Assembly: GCF_000615975.1 (NCBI RefSeq)
Contig: NZ_BAMP01000041.1
Location: 1-35,711 of the forward strand
Reading direction: 5' to 3'
Length of the DNA stretch: 35,711 nucleotides
Source: Nitratireductor aquibiodomus NL21 = JCM 21793
GTDB lineage: Bacteria; Pseudomonadota; Alphaproteobacteria; Rhizobiales; Rhizobiaceae
The stretch's first letter is position 1, and each line of letters opens with the position of its first letter. Positions 1-8,622 of this stretch are shown in pieces. Under the pieces are notes generated by a model. The model saw only the letters and a program-made list of their open reading frames with translations. It had not been told where the DNA came from and did not search any database. The translations under genes and the position numbers were made by a program.

Positions 1-509
1 TCCCGCCGCAACGGTCGCCATCCAGTTCGCGCTCAGCCGCGGCATGATCTGCCCGCGGGTGTAATCCGCGCGCAACTTCTCTCCAGCGTCGAATTCCGCC
101 CGGGTCAGAAAGGGCTCGCCGTTGCGTGTCCGCCGGCGCGCCAGTTGCGCAAGCGGAGATTCACTGAGTGTCGCCGAAACGATCTCCTTCTCAGTTCCCT
201 GCTGCAGAACCCTGCGTTCAATCTCCCAATGCTGGCTCCTGAAAGGATCCCGGCGCGCTGCCAGCCGCCGCGCGCAGGCGACACCTGCTGCACTCAACGC
301 GACCCTGCCCTCACTGCAGCGCAGGAGATCATCCTTCTCCAGCGCTCCCAGCAAGGTAAGAGATACCGAAACCGTGCCCCGCTCACCGCCGTCGAGCAGC
401 ACGCATCCCCCTTCGCGCCGCGCTGTTGCCAGGCCGGCCCCTTCTGCAGAAACCGCAGGCAGCGCCGGCGTTCGCGCGCATGGCGCACCTCTTCCTTGAA
501 TGCAGCCAT
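1..509 (-). CDS. DUF6456 domain protein, C-terminus off the window, one frameshift
   Basis: Function unknown. A DUF6456-like protein sits beside a DnaA-domain-IV-like gene in many Rhizobiales (family knowledge). Reading from the ATG at 509-507 gives a basic N-terminus (MAAFKEEVRHARERRR), but that frame stops at 294. The frame one base over then gives the typical DUF6456 body, with ESPLAQLARRR, GEPFLTRAEFDAGEKLRADY and TRGQIMPRLSANWM, open to the window edge. The two frames join smoothly if one G is missing from the G run at 411-407. The gene starts 1 nt after the stop of the upstream DnaA-like gene, so the two are probably cotranscribed. The second half is recognised with fair confidence; the exact break point is inferred. 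Confidence 0.7.
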
Positions 510-510
510 G

Positions 511-936
511 TCAACGCAGCTCCATGTTGCGGAACGCCGCGGCAGTGATGCGTTCCGTCATCAAAACAATCCGGTCGAACTCCTCGTCGTCACGCATGTC
601 CTCGATGATATGGCAGGCGTACTGGACCGTGGTTCTGTCGCGCCCGAAGCCGCGCCCCACCTCGGTCATGTTGAGCCCAAGAACCACGTGCGCAGCGTAC
701 ATGCCGATCTGCCGCACGCGCGTCACGCTGGTCGAAGAGCGCCGTGTTTCGCGCAGCTCACGCCCACTCACGTTGAAGAGTGCGGCAACGATGTCGAGAA
801 CACATTCGCAAACCTCCCCGACACGCTCCTCCGCAACCGGGCTCAAACGGCGATGCAGCATTGCGGATGACTGTTCTCCAGGCGTTGCGATCCGCCCTTC
901 TCTTTGTTCCGATGATTTGGCAGCGTTTGAATGCAC
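511..936 (-). CDS. Stand-alone DnaA domain IV-like DNA-binding protein
   Basis: A protein of 141 aa if it starts at the GTG at 936. An in-frame ATG at 864 (MLHRRLSPV) would give 117 aa. The C-terminal 80 residues match the helix-turn-helix of DnaA domain IV: RQIGMYAAHVVLGLNMTEVG followed by GRDRTTVQYACHIIED, where the GRDRTTV segment corresponds to the DnaA signature helix. There is no AAA+ ATPase part (no Walker A or B), so it cannot be a replication initiator by itself. It may bind DnaA-box-like sites or act as a regulator. It is followed after 1 nt by the DUF6456 gene. The region 937-1145 upstream is AT-rich and is shared with the divergent small gene at 1146. Confidence 0.75.
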   Translation of the reverse strand: MHSNAAKSSEQREGRIATPGEQSSAMLHRRLSPVAEERVGEVCECVLDIVAALFNVSGRELRETRRSSTSVTRVRQIGMYAAHVVLGLNMTEVGRGFGRDRTTVQYACHIIEDMRDDEEFDRIVLMTERITAAAFRNMELR

Positions 937-1145
937 AGGCTTTATCCCTTCACAGGAAAGAGGAATAAATTCTTATACCTAGACATCCACACCCGGGAAC
1001 AAATTACGAACAGATAATCCGCTAAAATCCTGCAAAGGTTTGAAATCGCGGAAGAAGTAAAGCCGGCCTGCAATTTTCAGCACTGGTTTATCCCCGCCCC
1101 GCCAGAGGCCCGCATAGTTGTCGCTCACGACAAAAAGGGTTGAGC

Positions 1146-1445
1146 ATGACATCGATAAAGCAGGAGAGCCTGGCCTTCCGCGAAGCCAAGCGGCAGCGCT
1201 ACGAGAACGCGCGGCAGACAGCAGCGCTGTTCCTGACGGGCGGACTGGATCTGCAAAAGGCGCAGCAAAGCTCGGGCGCCGAGCGCATCAACATTCTTCG
1301 TCGCCTAAGACGGCTGATGGAGCGCGAGCGTCTGAAGGGTGCGCGCAATCACTGGAGCTACGACCTCAACCGCCACATAGCTCTCAGCCAGGCGCTCAAG
1401 CGCCTGGCGTCGAACGAGGCGCAAAACGTTCCGCTTCACCATTGA
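1146..1445 (+). CDS. Conserved small basic protein, function unknown
   Basis: A 99-aa protein starting at the ATG at 1146, with an AAGGGT ribosome-binding site 6-8 nt upstream. A TTG six bases earlier is in frame but less likely. It is rich in Arg, Lys, Ala and Leu, with no signal peptide or membrane segment. The central part (GAERINILRRLRRLMERERL, about residues 44-63) is predicted to be strongly helical and positively charged. I do not recognise a named domain. It is transcribed divergently from the DnaA-like gene and convergently with mucR. The reading frame is clean over its length and the composition matches its neighbours, so it looks real. No function is proposed. Confidence 0.6.
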   Translation: MTSIKQESLAFREAKRQRYENARQTAALFLTGGLDLQKAQQSSGAERINILRRLRRLMERERLKGARNHWSYDLNRHIALSQALKRLASNEAQNVPLHH

Positions 1446-1500
1446 ACGGCGATGGGCAACCGCACGGCCTGCCCACATCGTGAGATGTTGGCCGGGAACA

Positions 1501-1527
1501 TAAAAGAAGCGGCGCAGATTGCGCCGC
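1501..1527 (-). terminator. Rho-independent terminator of mucR
   Basis: On the minus strand an 8-bp perfect stem GCGGCGCA / TGCGCCGC with a 3-nt loop is followed by a T-rich tail (TTCTTTTA). It lies 40 nt after the mucR stop codon. It also sits 56 nt beyond the end of the convergent small gene, but has no T tract in that direction. Confidence 0.75.
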
Positions 1528-1566
1528 CTCGGAGAAAATTACTCTGACGCCTCGCCGCGCCAAACG

Positions 1567-1986
1567 CTATTTTTCCTTGCGCTTGCGTCCTAAGCCCATC
1601 TGCTTGGCAAGTTTCGAACGTGCCACGGCATAGCTCGGAGCGACCATGGGGTAATTGGCATCCAGACCCCATTTTTCCCGGTACTGCTCCGGCGTCATGC
1701 TGTAATGCGTCATCAGATGGCGCTTGAGCGACTTGAACTTTTTCCCGTCCTCAAGACAGATGATATAGTCTTCATGCACGGAGCGTTTCGGATTTACAGC
1801 CGGCTTCTGCTTTTCAGCAGGCGGAGCTTCCGGAGTGCCACTCACTCGACCGAGCGCTGCATGAACGTCCGCAATCAAATTGGAAAGTTCGGATGCAGGA
1901 ACAGGATTGTTGCTGACATAAGCAGCAACGACGTCTGCGGTCAGTTCAATAAGAGTATCATCGTTTTTTACAGAATCTTCGTTCAT
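1567..1986 (-). CDS. mucR: MucR/Ros family transcriptional regulator
   Basis: A 139-aa regulator of the ROS/MucR family, which in rhizobia and Brucella acts as an H-NS-like binder of AT-rich promoters (exopolysaccharide, motility, cell cycle). The N-terminus ([19 protein letters not shown]) is the typical oligomerisation helix pair. The C-terminus carries the prokaryotic zinc finger, [21 protein letters not shown], then [11 protein letters not shown] and [13 protein letters not shown]. As in other MucR proteins, the second zinc ligand is Asp rather than Cys (CxxD with two His). The start is the ATG at 1986, with an AAGG ribosome-binding site; an upstream TTG at 2004 is less likely. It is monocistronic, with its own terminator at 1501-1527 and an AT-rich upstream region suited to autorepression. 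Confidence 0.93.
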   Translation of the reverse strand: MNEDSVKNDDTLIELTADVVAAYVSNNPVPASELSNLIADVHAALGRVSGTPEAPPAEKQKPAVNPKRSVHEDYIICLEDGKKFKSLKRHLMTHYSMTPEQYREKWGLDANYPMVAPSYAVARSKLAKQMGLGRKRKEK

Positions 1987-2420
1987 TTCGTTACCTTGCC
2001 CCAACGTAAATTCAAAACCACAACCTCATGCCGCCAGTGATGAGGTGTCTGTAGGAATCTTTAGTTCTTCAGGCATTTTTTGATCGATTCCCGACAAGCC
2101 GCAATCATATCGTTCTTTTCCTCCGGCCGGTCAACTCACAATTTCAAATTAATACTATCAGAACGCGAAATCAGATTGTTTATCCCATCTCAAAAATTCG
2201 AAATTCATTCCAAAAATCAGATAAGTTTGATCTTAAACTGAGGGCTAATCTAAGTCGACCTTATCAATTTTTCCGCGCATTGCGTAACAATCGGAGACTG
2301 TAGCGCGCGGAGAAGCGATTGCACGCACGCGAAACGTACGAAACCACACCGGTCCGCGTCTTTCGTTCGGGAAGAGACGTCATGAAAAATTGAAAAAGAA
2401 TACTGGAAGAAAAACTTTCT
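1987..2420. other. AT-rich intergenic region between mucR and mrpG
   Basis: 434 bases with no supported gene. The core (about 2040-2270) is markedly AT-rich, with runs of A and T and many TA steps, against a GC-rich background. This is the sort of DNA MucR-type proteins prefer, so it most likely carries the mucR promoter and autoregulatory sites. No terminator for the mrp operon is visible here. Confidence 0.5.
2104..2134 (-). promoter_or_regulatory. Possible sigma-70 type promoter for mucR
   Basis: On the minus strand, a TTGACC (-35) at 2134-2129 and a TATGAT (-10) at 2109-2104 are separated by 19 bp, which is longer than ideal. Transcription would begin near 2097 and leave a leader of about 110 nt before the mucR ATG. 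This is a motif match only. Confidence 0.3.
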
Positions 2421-2801
2421 CTATTCTTCTTCACTTCTTCTATCTTCGCCCGGAAGCGAACCGGCGCTTTGAGGAGTTGCCATCTCGTCGTGTACCGACT
2501 GCCCCCAGAGCCTGTAGCCTGCCGCATAGGCGGCCTTGGCCAGAAGGTGTGCAGATATCGGCGCGGTAAGCAGAAAGAAAACCACCGCCGCCAGCGCACG
2601 CGTCACGATGGCCTGGTCCTGCGCAAAGATTGCCAGCGCGATAAGCATGAGCCCCGATCCGAGCGTCCCGGCCTTGGATGCCGCATGCATGCGCGTGTAA
2701 AGATCGGGCAATCTCAAAATGCCGATCGCAGCGATCAGTGTGAAGGCTGCGCCAATAATGATGAGCAGGCCCGTAAGTATGTTGAACACGTCGCCCATCA
2801 C
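2421..2801 (-). CDS. mrpG: Mrp/Pha cation:proton antiporter subunit G
   Basis: A 126-aa inner-membrane subunit, last gene of the seven-gene Mrp (Pha in rhizobia) operon. Mrp complexes exchange Na+ or K+ for H+ and support pH and salt tolerance. Three membrane segments are visible, at about residues 5-27 ([20 protein letters not shown]), 47-63 and 66-88. The family signature [20 protein letters not shown] lies between the first two. The C-terminus is hydrophilic and acidic (GEDRRSEEE). The ATG overlaps the mrpF stop by 4 nt (ATGA), indicating translational coupling. Length is normal for the family. Confidence 0.92.
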   Translation of the reverse strand: MMGDVFNILTGLLIIIGAAFTLIAAIGILRLPDLYTRMHAASKAGTLGSGLMLIALAIFAQDQAIVTRALAAVVFFLLTAPISAHLLAKAAYAAGYRLWGQSVHDEMATPQSAGSLPGEDRRSEEE

Positions 2802-3133
2802 TGCTCCTTGTCGCCGTAAATGCCCAGCGTATCGCGCTTTACGAACTCCTGCTCATACCGACGGCTGAGAACGAAGCGGGCAAACGCCACCGTTGCGAGA
2901 AAGCCGACGAGCCCCAGAGCGATGGCGATATCAAGATAAAGCGTGAACCCGGTGCGAATGCCGATCACCGCTATGAAGCCGATGGCGATGGTCACCAGCA
3001 TATCAAGGGCAAGAACGCGGTCCGGCAGGCTCGGTCCCACCAGAACACGAACAACCGTCAGCAGAAAAGACAGGCTCAGCAATGCGAGCGCAATAAACTC
3101 GGCAAAGACGAGAAATTCTTCACTGGCGCTCAT
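2798..3133 (-). CDS. mrpF: Mrp/Pha antiporter subunit F
   Basis: A 111-aa membrane protein with three hydrophobic segments (about residues 10-30, 40-60, 65-90). It has the MrpF hallmark [20 protein letters not shown], in which the PDRVLALD stretch is conserved. The start is the ATG at 3133, which lies inside the end of mrpE (14-nt overlap); a longer in-frame extension to 3190 is a shadow of mrpE. The subunit is part of the multi-subunit antiporter complex, not a transporter by itself. Confidence 0.92.
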   Translation of the reverse strand: MSASEEFLVFAEFIALALLSLSFLLTVVRVLVGPSLPDRVLALDMLVTIAIGFIAVIGIRTGFTLYLDIAIALGLVGFLATVAFARFVLSRRYEQEFVKRDTLGIYGDKEQ

Positions 3134-3602
3134 CGAAACGCTCCATGATCTTTCGTTCAAAACCTTCGGCAATGTCACGCCGAAGTTCATCAGGGTCGGA
3201 GCAGTCTATGGCATGGACATAGAGAAAGCGGCGATCCTCCGAAACGTCGACAGACAGGGTTCCCGGCGTCAGCGTGATCAGGTTTGCCAGAAGCGTAATC
3301 TCGAAATCCCGGTCGACCTTGAGCGGATAGGCAAAGATGCCGGGTTTCAGGTCCATTTTCGGCGACAGGACGAGAAGAGCGACCCGCCAGGCCGATAGCA
3401 CCAGTTCGTAGAGAAAAAGAAGCGCGAGCGAGACCACCCGCATGCTGCGCGCAAAATACCCCAGCGACCCGACCTGTTCGCGGATAAGGTAAAGCGCAGC
3501 GGCACCGAGGAGAAAACCGAAAATGAAATTCGGCAGGGTGAAGGAACCGCTCACCGCGGTCCAGATCAGCGCCAGAATGATGTTGATCAGGGACAGTCTC
3601 AT
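3120..3602 (-). CDS. mrpE: Mrp/Pha antiporter subunit E
   Basis: A 160-aa subunit with two or three N-terminal membrane segments ([20 protein letters not shown], then [13 protein letters not shown] and a segment near residues 50-75) and a cytoplasmic C-terminal domain. It carries the MrpE signature [20 protein letters not shown] and LYVHAIDC. The start at 3602 overlaps the mrpD stop by 4 nt (ATGA). An in-frame extension to 3728 is only a shadow of mrpD. Confidence 0.92.
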   Translation of the reverse strand: MRLSLINIILALIWTAVSGSFTLPNFIFGFLLGAAALYLIREQVGSLGYFARSMRVVSLALLFLYELVLSAWRVALLVLSPKMDLKPGIFAYPLKVDRDFEITLLANLITLTPGTLSVDVSEDRRFLYVHAIDCSDPDELRRDIAEGFERKIMERFDERQ

Positions 3603-5156
3603 TGCGCTGCCTCCGCTGGAAACACCGCACCAATATAACCCGATGCATCCAGAAGCCCGGCAGCGGCAGCCTCGGCCACCTGGATGAACGGTTCCGGATA
3701 AACGCCAAGCAGGATAATCGGGACGCACAGCAGGGTCATTGAGGCGTATCCATAGCCGGGGGCGCCCGCAACCACCTCATCGGAAGGAGCCTCCTGTGGC
3801 CTGTTGCGCCAGATCGCCAGGATATAGACGCGCCCGAGGGCGATCGTGGTCAAAAGCCCCGTCAGCAGAATGGCGAAGGAGAGCCAGGGCCAGCCCGCTT
3901 CCAGCGAAGCCCGTACAAGCAGCACTTTCGGCCACAGACCGGATGCCGGCGGCAGCCTGCCACGGCAAGCATGAGAACAAGCGCGAAAGCCCCCATCGCC
4001 GGATAGGCACGGTAGAGCCCGCCCAGTTCATGCAGCGAATAGCTCCCGCCAAGCTCCTTGATCACGCCGGCCAGAAGATAAAGCGCCGTCATCGCCAGAA
4101 CGGAATGGAACGCATAGAGGATCGTCCCCGTCAGTCCCGTCTCGGTTCCCAATGCGAGCCCCGCAAGCATCACACCGACGCCGGAAATCACCACGAAGCC
4201 CAGAACGCGGCGAATATCCGACTGCGCGATCGCGCCCATGATGCCGAGCACCATCGTGCCGGCAGCCACCCAGGCGATGACGCCGGAAAGCTCCGCCCGC
4301 TCAATGGGGAACAGCATCACCAGAACGCGCAGAAGCGCATAAACGCCAACCTTGGTCAGCACACCGCCAAACAGCGCCGCCGTGACGATGCGAGGGGTGT
4401 GATAGGAGCAGGAAGCCAGAAATTGACGGGGAACGCGGCGGCCTTCATGCCGAACGCAAGCAGGTAAAGGACGCTCAGCGTCATCAGTGGCCCGGTCTCG
4501 CGCATGGCACCGGCCCTGCGCGCAATGTCGGCCATGTTGAGTGTTCCGAACGTACCGTAAAGATAGGCGGTCGCGGTCAGGAACAGCGTCGTGCCAACCA
4601 GGTTCAGAATGGCGTATTTGGTTGCGCCGTCGAGCTGTCGGTCGGTCGATCCGAGGATCAGAAGACCGAAGGACGAGATCAGAAACACCTCGAACCAGAC
4701 ATAGAGATTGAAAATGTCGCCCGTCAGAAATGACCCGCCGACACCCGCCATCAGAAGCATCAGGAACGGGTAGAAGCCGTAGCGACGGCCGGTCGCGCCA
4801 ATGTCCCTCATCGCATAGAGCGCGCAGACAGTCGCGACCAGCGTCGCGACAAAGGCAAGCGACGCGCCAAGCGCATCCGCGGTAAAGGATATGCCGAAGG
4901 GCGGCAGCCAGCGCCCCATCGTCATCACCTGCGGCCCGTCCGCCAGCACCTGCAGAAGGAGTGCCGCATTCGCAGCCAGCGTCAGGAGCAGCCCAGCAAT
5001 GGCAATGCCCGCATGCAGCCGGGTTTCGTGACGAACCATGAGCAGCACGGCGCCGAAGAGGATCGGCACCCCGATCGGGGCCACCAGCATCCAGTCGCCC
5101 AGCACCGTCGGCTCTGTCACCATTGCGTTGGAAATATCGATCGTTTCAGCGGCCAT
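3599..5156 (-). CDS. mrpD: Mrp/Pha antiporter subunit D, two frameshifts
   Basis: NuoM/NuoN-like proton-translocating subunit, about 519 aa when the reading frame is restored, the normal family length. The ATG at 5156 (MAAETIDISNAM) is 7 nt after mrpC. Conserved features are the segment VWFEVFLISSFGLLILG, whose Glu is the family proton-path residue, then FGMKAAAFPVNFWLPA and LTKVGVYALLRV. The frame breaks twice. Near 4406, LPA should continue SYHTPRIVTAALFGG, restored by one extra C (GCCTCC for GCTCC). Near 3957, LAVAG should continue LPPASGLWPKVLLVRAS, restored by one extra C (GGCCTG for GGCTG). Both points are in invariant sequence, so sequencing error is far likelier than decay. Confidence 0.9.
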
Positions 5157-5163
5157 CGGTGTC

Positions 5164-5541
5164 TCAGTATCCAAGCGGGGGCATCGGCTCACCCTCGGGT
5201 TCGGCAACGCGCATACCGTCCGTGTCGTCGGTTCCCAGTTCCTGATAGGCGCGGAATGCCAGCACCAGCAGGAAGGCGAAGAGCGAGAACGAGATCACGA
5301 TCGCCGTCAGGACCAGCGCCTGCGGGAGCGGATTGGCGGTGGCGATCTCCGGTGTCTGCAATGCCTCGGGAATGATCGGCGGAACCTCGCGCATCAGCCG
5401 GCCAGCCGTGAAGATGGACAGGTTCACCGCATTGCCGAAGATCGATACCCCCAGGAGAATGCGAATGATGTGCTTTGACAGCATGAGATAAATGGCAACA
5501 GCAAAGAACACGCTGACCACAAAGGAGAGGGCGACTTCCAT
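5164..5541 (-). CDS. mrpC: Mrp/Pha antiporter subunit C
   Basis: A 125-aa NuoK-like subunit with three membrane segments (about residues 4-22, 26-46, 74-98). Family signatures are HIIRILLGVSIFGNAVNLSI and DPLPQALVLTAIVI-like sequence (here NPLPQALVLTAIVISFS). The C-terminal 25 residues are hydrophilic and acidic. Its start codon shares one base with the stop of mrpB (TAATG), a tight coupling. No irregularity is seen. Confidence 0.93.
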   Translation of the reverse strand: MEVALSFVVSVFFAVAIYLMLSKHIIRILLGVSIFGNAVNLSIFTAGRLMREVPPIIPEALQTPEIATANPLPQALVLTAIVISFSLFAFLLVLAFRAYQELGTDDTDGMRVAEPEGEPMPPLGY

Positions 5542-5960
5542 TATCCATGCTCCCTTTCTTCAAGGGCGAGCGCAATCGAGGTGATCGAGCCGAGGACGAC
5601 GAGGTAAACGCCGATGTCGAAGAACAGAACCGTGGAGAGGTCCACGGGGACACCGAGAACGCTCACCTTGGCCCAGAGCCCTGTCATGAAGGGTACGTCG
5701 AAGGCGAAGGACAGCCATCCCGAAATCGCCGACACCAGCAATCCGAACCCCGAGATCGCCATGGGGTGGAAATAGAGTGCGCGGCGCACTGGTGAAACGC
5801 CGCAGGCAATACCGTAGATCGCGAAGGCCGACGCAGCGATCAGCCCTCCGATAAACCCGCCCCCCGGCTCATTGTGTCCGCGCAGAAGCACAAACACGGA
5901 GAACAGGATCATCAGGCTTGTAAGATAGGGGGCGACGGTTCGGAAGATCAGTGTGCGCAT
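5541..5960 (-). CDS. mrpB: Mrp/Pha antiporter subunit B
   Basis: A 139-aa subunit with four membrane segments. The motif [20 protein letters not shown] near residues 27-46 is diagnostic of MrpB/MnhB. The later segment [20 protein letters not shown] is also typical. It starts 3 nt after the mrpA stop. MrpB is a separate gene here and is not fused to MrpA. It is intact. Confidence 0.94.
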   Translation of the reverse strand: MRTLIFRTVAPYLTSLMILFSVFVLLRGHNEPGGGFIGGLIAASAFAIYGIACGVSPVRRALYFHPMAISGFGLLVSAISGWLSFAFDVPFMTGLWAKVSVLGVPVDLSTVLFFDIGVYLVVLGSITSIALALEEREHG

Positions 5961-5963
5961 ATC

Positions 5964-8307
5964 TCACCGCTCCTCTTTGTTGTCGGCCAGCGGCTTCACA
6001 CTGCGGATGCGCACCAGGGCCAGAATGGCAAGGCCGGCGATCATCACCACGGCGATCTCGCCCAGCGTATCCGTTCCGCGGAAATCGACGAGGATCACGT
6101 TGACGATGTTGCGGCCATGGGCGATCACGCGGGAATATTGCGAGAAGAAATCGCTGAGTTCGGTGTTGAACGGCACCTGCGTCACGCGCAGCAGCATCAG
6201 CCCAGTGCCGCACCGCACGTTCCGGCCACGGCAATGTCGAGCAGCTTTTCGCCCGTCGGACGATGATCGGTCGGCGACAGGCGCAGACGCGTCATCACCA
6301 GGGCCAGAATGACCACGGAAAGCGTCTCCACCATGAACTGGGTAAAGGAGAGATCGGGAGCGCCAAGCAGCATGAAAATCAGCGCGACCGCAAATCCCTG
6401 AATACCGAGGGAGACAATGGCGGTCAGCCGGTCTCGCGCATAGATCACCGCTCCAAGCCCGATCAGTGCAATCAGCAGAACGGTCCATTCATAGAACGGC
6501 ATTCTTGGAAACTGCGGTGCTGCGGGCCATTCATCGTAAAGCCCCATGGGGATCAGAACAGCGACGGCGACAGCGACGAATGTCGCCGTCATGTAATAGT
6601 CGAGGCGGCCATTCTGGATGATGTTGGTCACGCGGAAAGACAGGCGCGTCAGGCCGCGCATCACCTGGTCGAAGCCCTTGTCCGGTCCCCAGCCGATGGC
6701 GGCGAGAATGCCGGCCATGGTGGAACGCCCCTGCCCCAGCATGATGAAAACCAGAATGCCCAGCGCCACGGTTAACACCGAGAGTGCGAGCGGCAGGCCG
6801 ATATGCGGCACGGTCGAGATCGTCACCGTTACGGGCTCGCCGAGAACGGCCGTCGACATCGGGCTGCTGACGAGTTCGTGGCTCACGCCTGAAAGCAGGG
6901 CCGAGATCAGCCCCAGTCCCGCCAGAACGAGTGGCCCGAGCCAGAGCAGGATCGGCCCTTCATGCGCATGTTTGGGCGTTTCAGTCTTCGCGCCGAGGAA
7001 CGGTTTCAGCGCCACGGCAAAGCCGATGGCGAACATCAGGCCGTTGCCGGCGAGCGCCACCAGTGTCAGCAGCGTGGTCCAGCCATCGGCAAAACCGAGA
7101 CCGGCGTAAATTTCCTCCTTGCGAGGAAGCCGAAAAACAGCGGAACGCCACCCATCGACGCGGCAGCCAGAACCGCAGCGGCAAAGGTGACCGGCATCGC
7201 CTTGCGCAGGCCACCCAGTTTCGTGATGTCGCGGGTGCCCGATTCATGATCCACCAGGCCCGCCACCATGAAGAGTGCGCCCTTGAACATGGAATGCGCC
7301 ACCAGGTAGAGCACCGCCGCCTCAACGGCCTTCTCCGAACCCACACCCGTCAGCATGACAAGCAGGCCGAGCGAGGCCACAGTGGTATAGGCCAGCATCA
7401 GCTTCAAATCCGTCTGACGCACCGCCAGAAGCGTGCCGACGAGCAGCGTGGTACCGCCAAAGATGGGCAGGATCGTCTCCCATGCCGCAGTGTCGCCGAG
7501 CACCGGATTGAGGCGCATCAGGAGATAGACACCGGCCTTCACCATCGTGGCCGAGTGCAGATAGGCCGAAACGGGCGTCGGCGCTTCCATCGCGTTGGGA
7601 AGCCAGAAGTGGAACGGGAACTGCGCCGATTTCGTAAACGCGCCGCCAAGAACCAGGACCAGCGCAGCCATGTAAAGAGGTGCATCGCGCAGCGCGCTTT
7701 CGCTTGCGAGCAGCGCCGACATGGAGGTAACGCCCGTAGCGCTCCAGATCACCAGAAGGCCGGCCAGAAGCGAAAGCCCGCCAAGCCCCGTCACCACAAG
7801 CGCCTGCAGTGCTGCACGCCTGGAGGCTTCCCGTGAATGATCGAAGCCGATCAGCAGGAACGATGTGATCGAGGTCAATTCCCAGAAAACGAACAGGGTC
7901 AGGAAGGAATCGGCCACCACAAGGCCCAGCATGGACCCCATGAACATCAGGATGAACGAGAAAAAGCGCCCCTGATGTTCATGTCCCTTCAGATAACCAC
8001 CCGCATAAAGCACGATCAGCGCGCCGATACCCGTGATCAGCAGCGCAAACGTGACGGAAAGACCGTCGAGAAACCAGGAAAAATCGACCGACAGGCTCGG
8101 GATCCACACATAGCCCCCGGTCAGCGTCTCTCCACTGGAGATCGTTCCGACAAAGCCAGTGAAATGCAGAAAGATGAGAGCGGGGGCCAGGGCCAGCACC
8201 CATGCCGCGTTGTGTTTCAGCGCTTTTGTCAGCACTGGTGCGATGGCGGCGGCTGCAAACGGCAGCAACAGAGCGAGAAATGTCAGCCACTGGCCGTCTG
8301 CCGTCAT
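5964..8307 (-). CDS. mrpA: Mrp/Pha antiporter large subunit A, two frameshifts
   Basis: First gene of the mrpABCDEFG operon, about 781 aa once restored. The N-terminal two thirds is NuoL-like: [20 protein letters not shown] holds the conserved Glu, and [20 protein letters not shown] and [19 protein letters not shown] hold the conserved Lys residues. The C-terminal part has the MbhD/MbhE-like segments, ending [20 protein letters not shown]. The ATG at 8307 is preceded by GGGGAGAG. Near 7121, FGFLA should continue [14 protein letters not shown] (one C lost in GCCAAGG). Near 6202, GAALG should continue [17 protein letters not shown] (one C lost, GGCCTG read as GGCTG). In rhizobia the equivalent pha genes act in K+ efflux and alkaline pH adaptation. 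The ion used here cannot be read from sequence. Confidence 0.92.
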
Positions 8308-8622
8308 GAACTCTCCCCAACTAAATTCGTGTTTCAGGACACGTTTGAAAAACTTACGGTGACATAAACACTCGCCTCAGGCACCACAAGGCGTAAACCG
8401 ACCTGTAAAGCGCGATGAAACGCCGCCATTCACAGGAGATTGCACAGCTTAAACCACCCATCACGCCAGATGCAAAACCCGTTCACCGGATATGTCCCGG
8501 TTCCCGAAGCCGCCTGAAAAACACAACAGGCCATTGCCATGCCCCATTCGGTCGGGACATGTATGGAGCAATCCCTGCGGCGCATCCCGCGCGCCTCCTG
8601 CAGATATCCACAAGGTAACCTC
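8308..8622. other. Divergent promoter region of mrpA and ptrB
   Basis: 315 bases between the divergent mrpA and ptrB starts. It presumably holds both promoters, but I see no palindrome, riboswitch-like structure or clear promoter pair strong enough to call. Short open frames here have no supporting features. Confidence 0.4.

Noticed and set aside
6931-7836. A 301-codon plus-strand open frame opposite mrpA, with others opposite the mrp operon
   Set aside because: Shadow translations rich in Gln, His and Arg from antisense reading of membrane protein codons.
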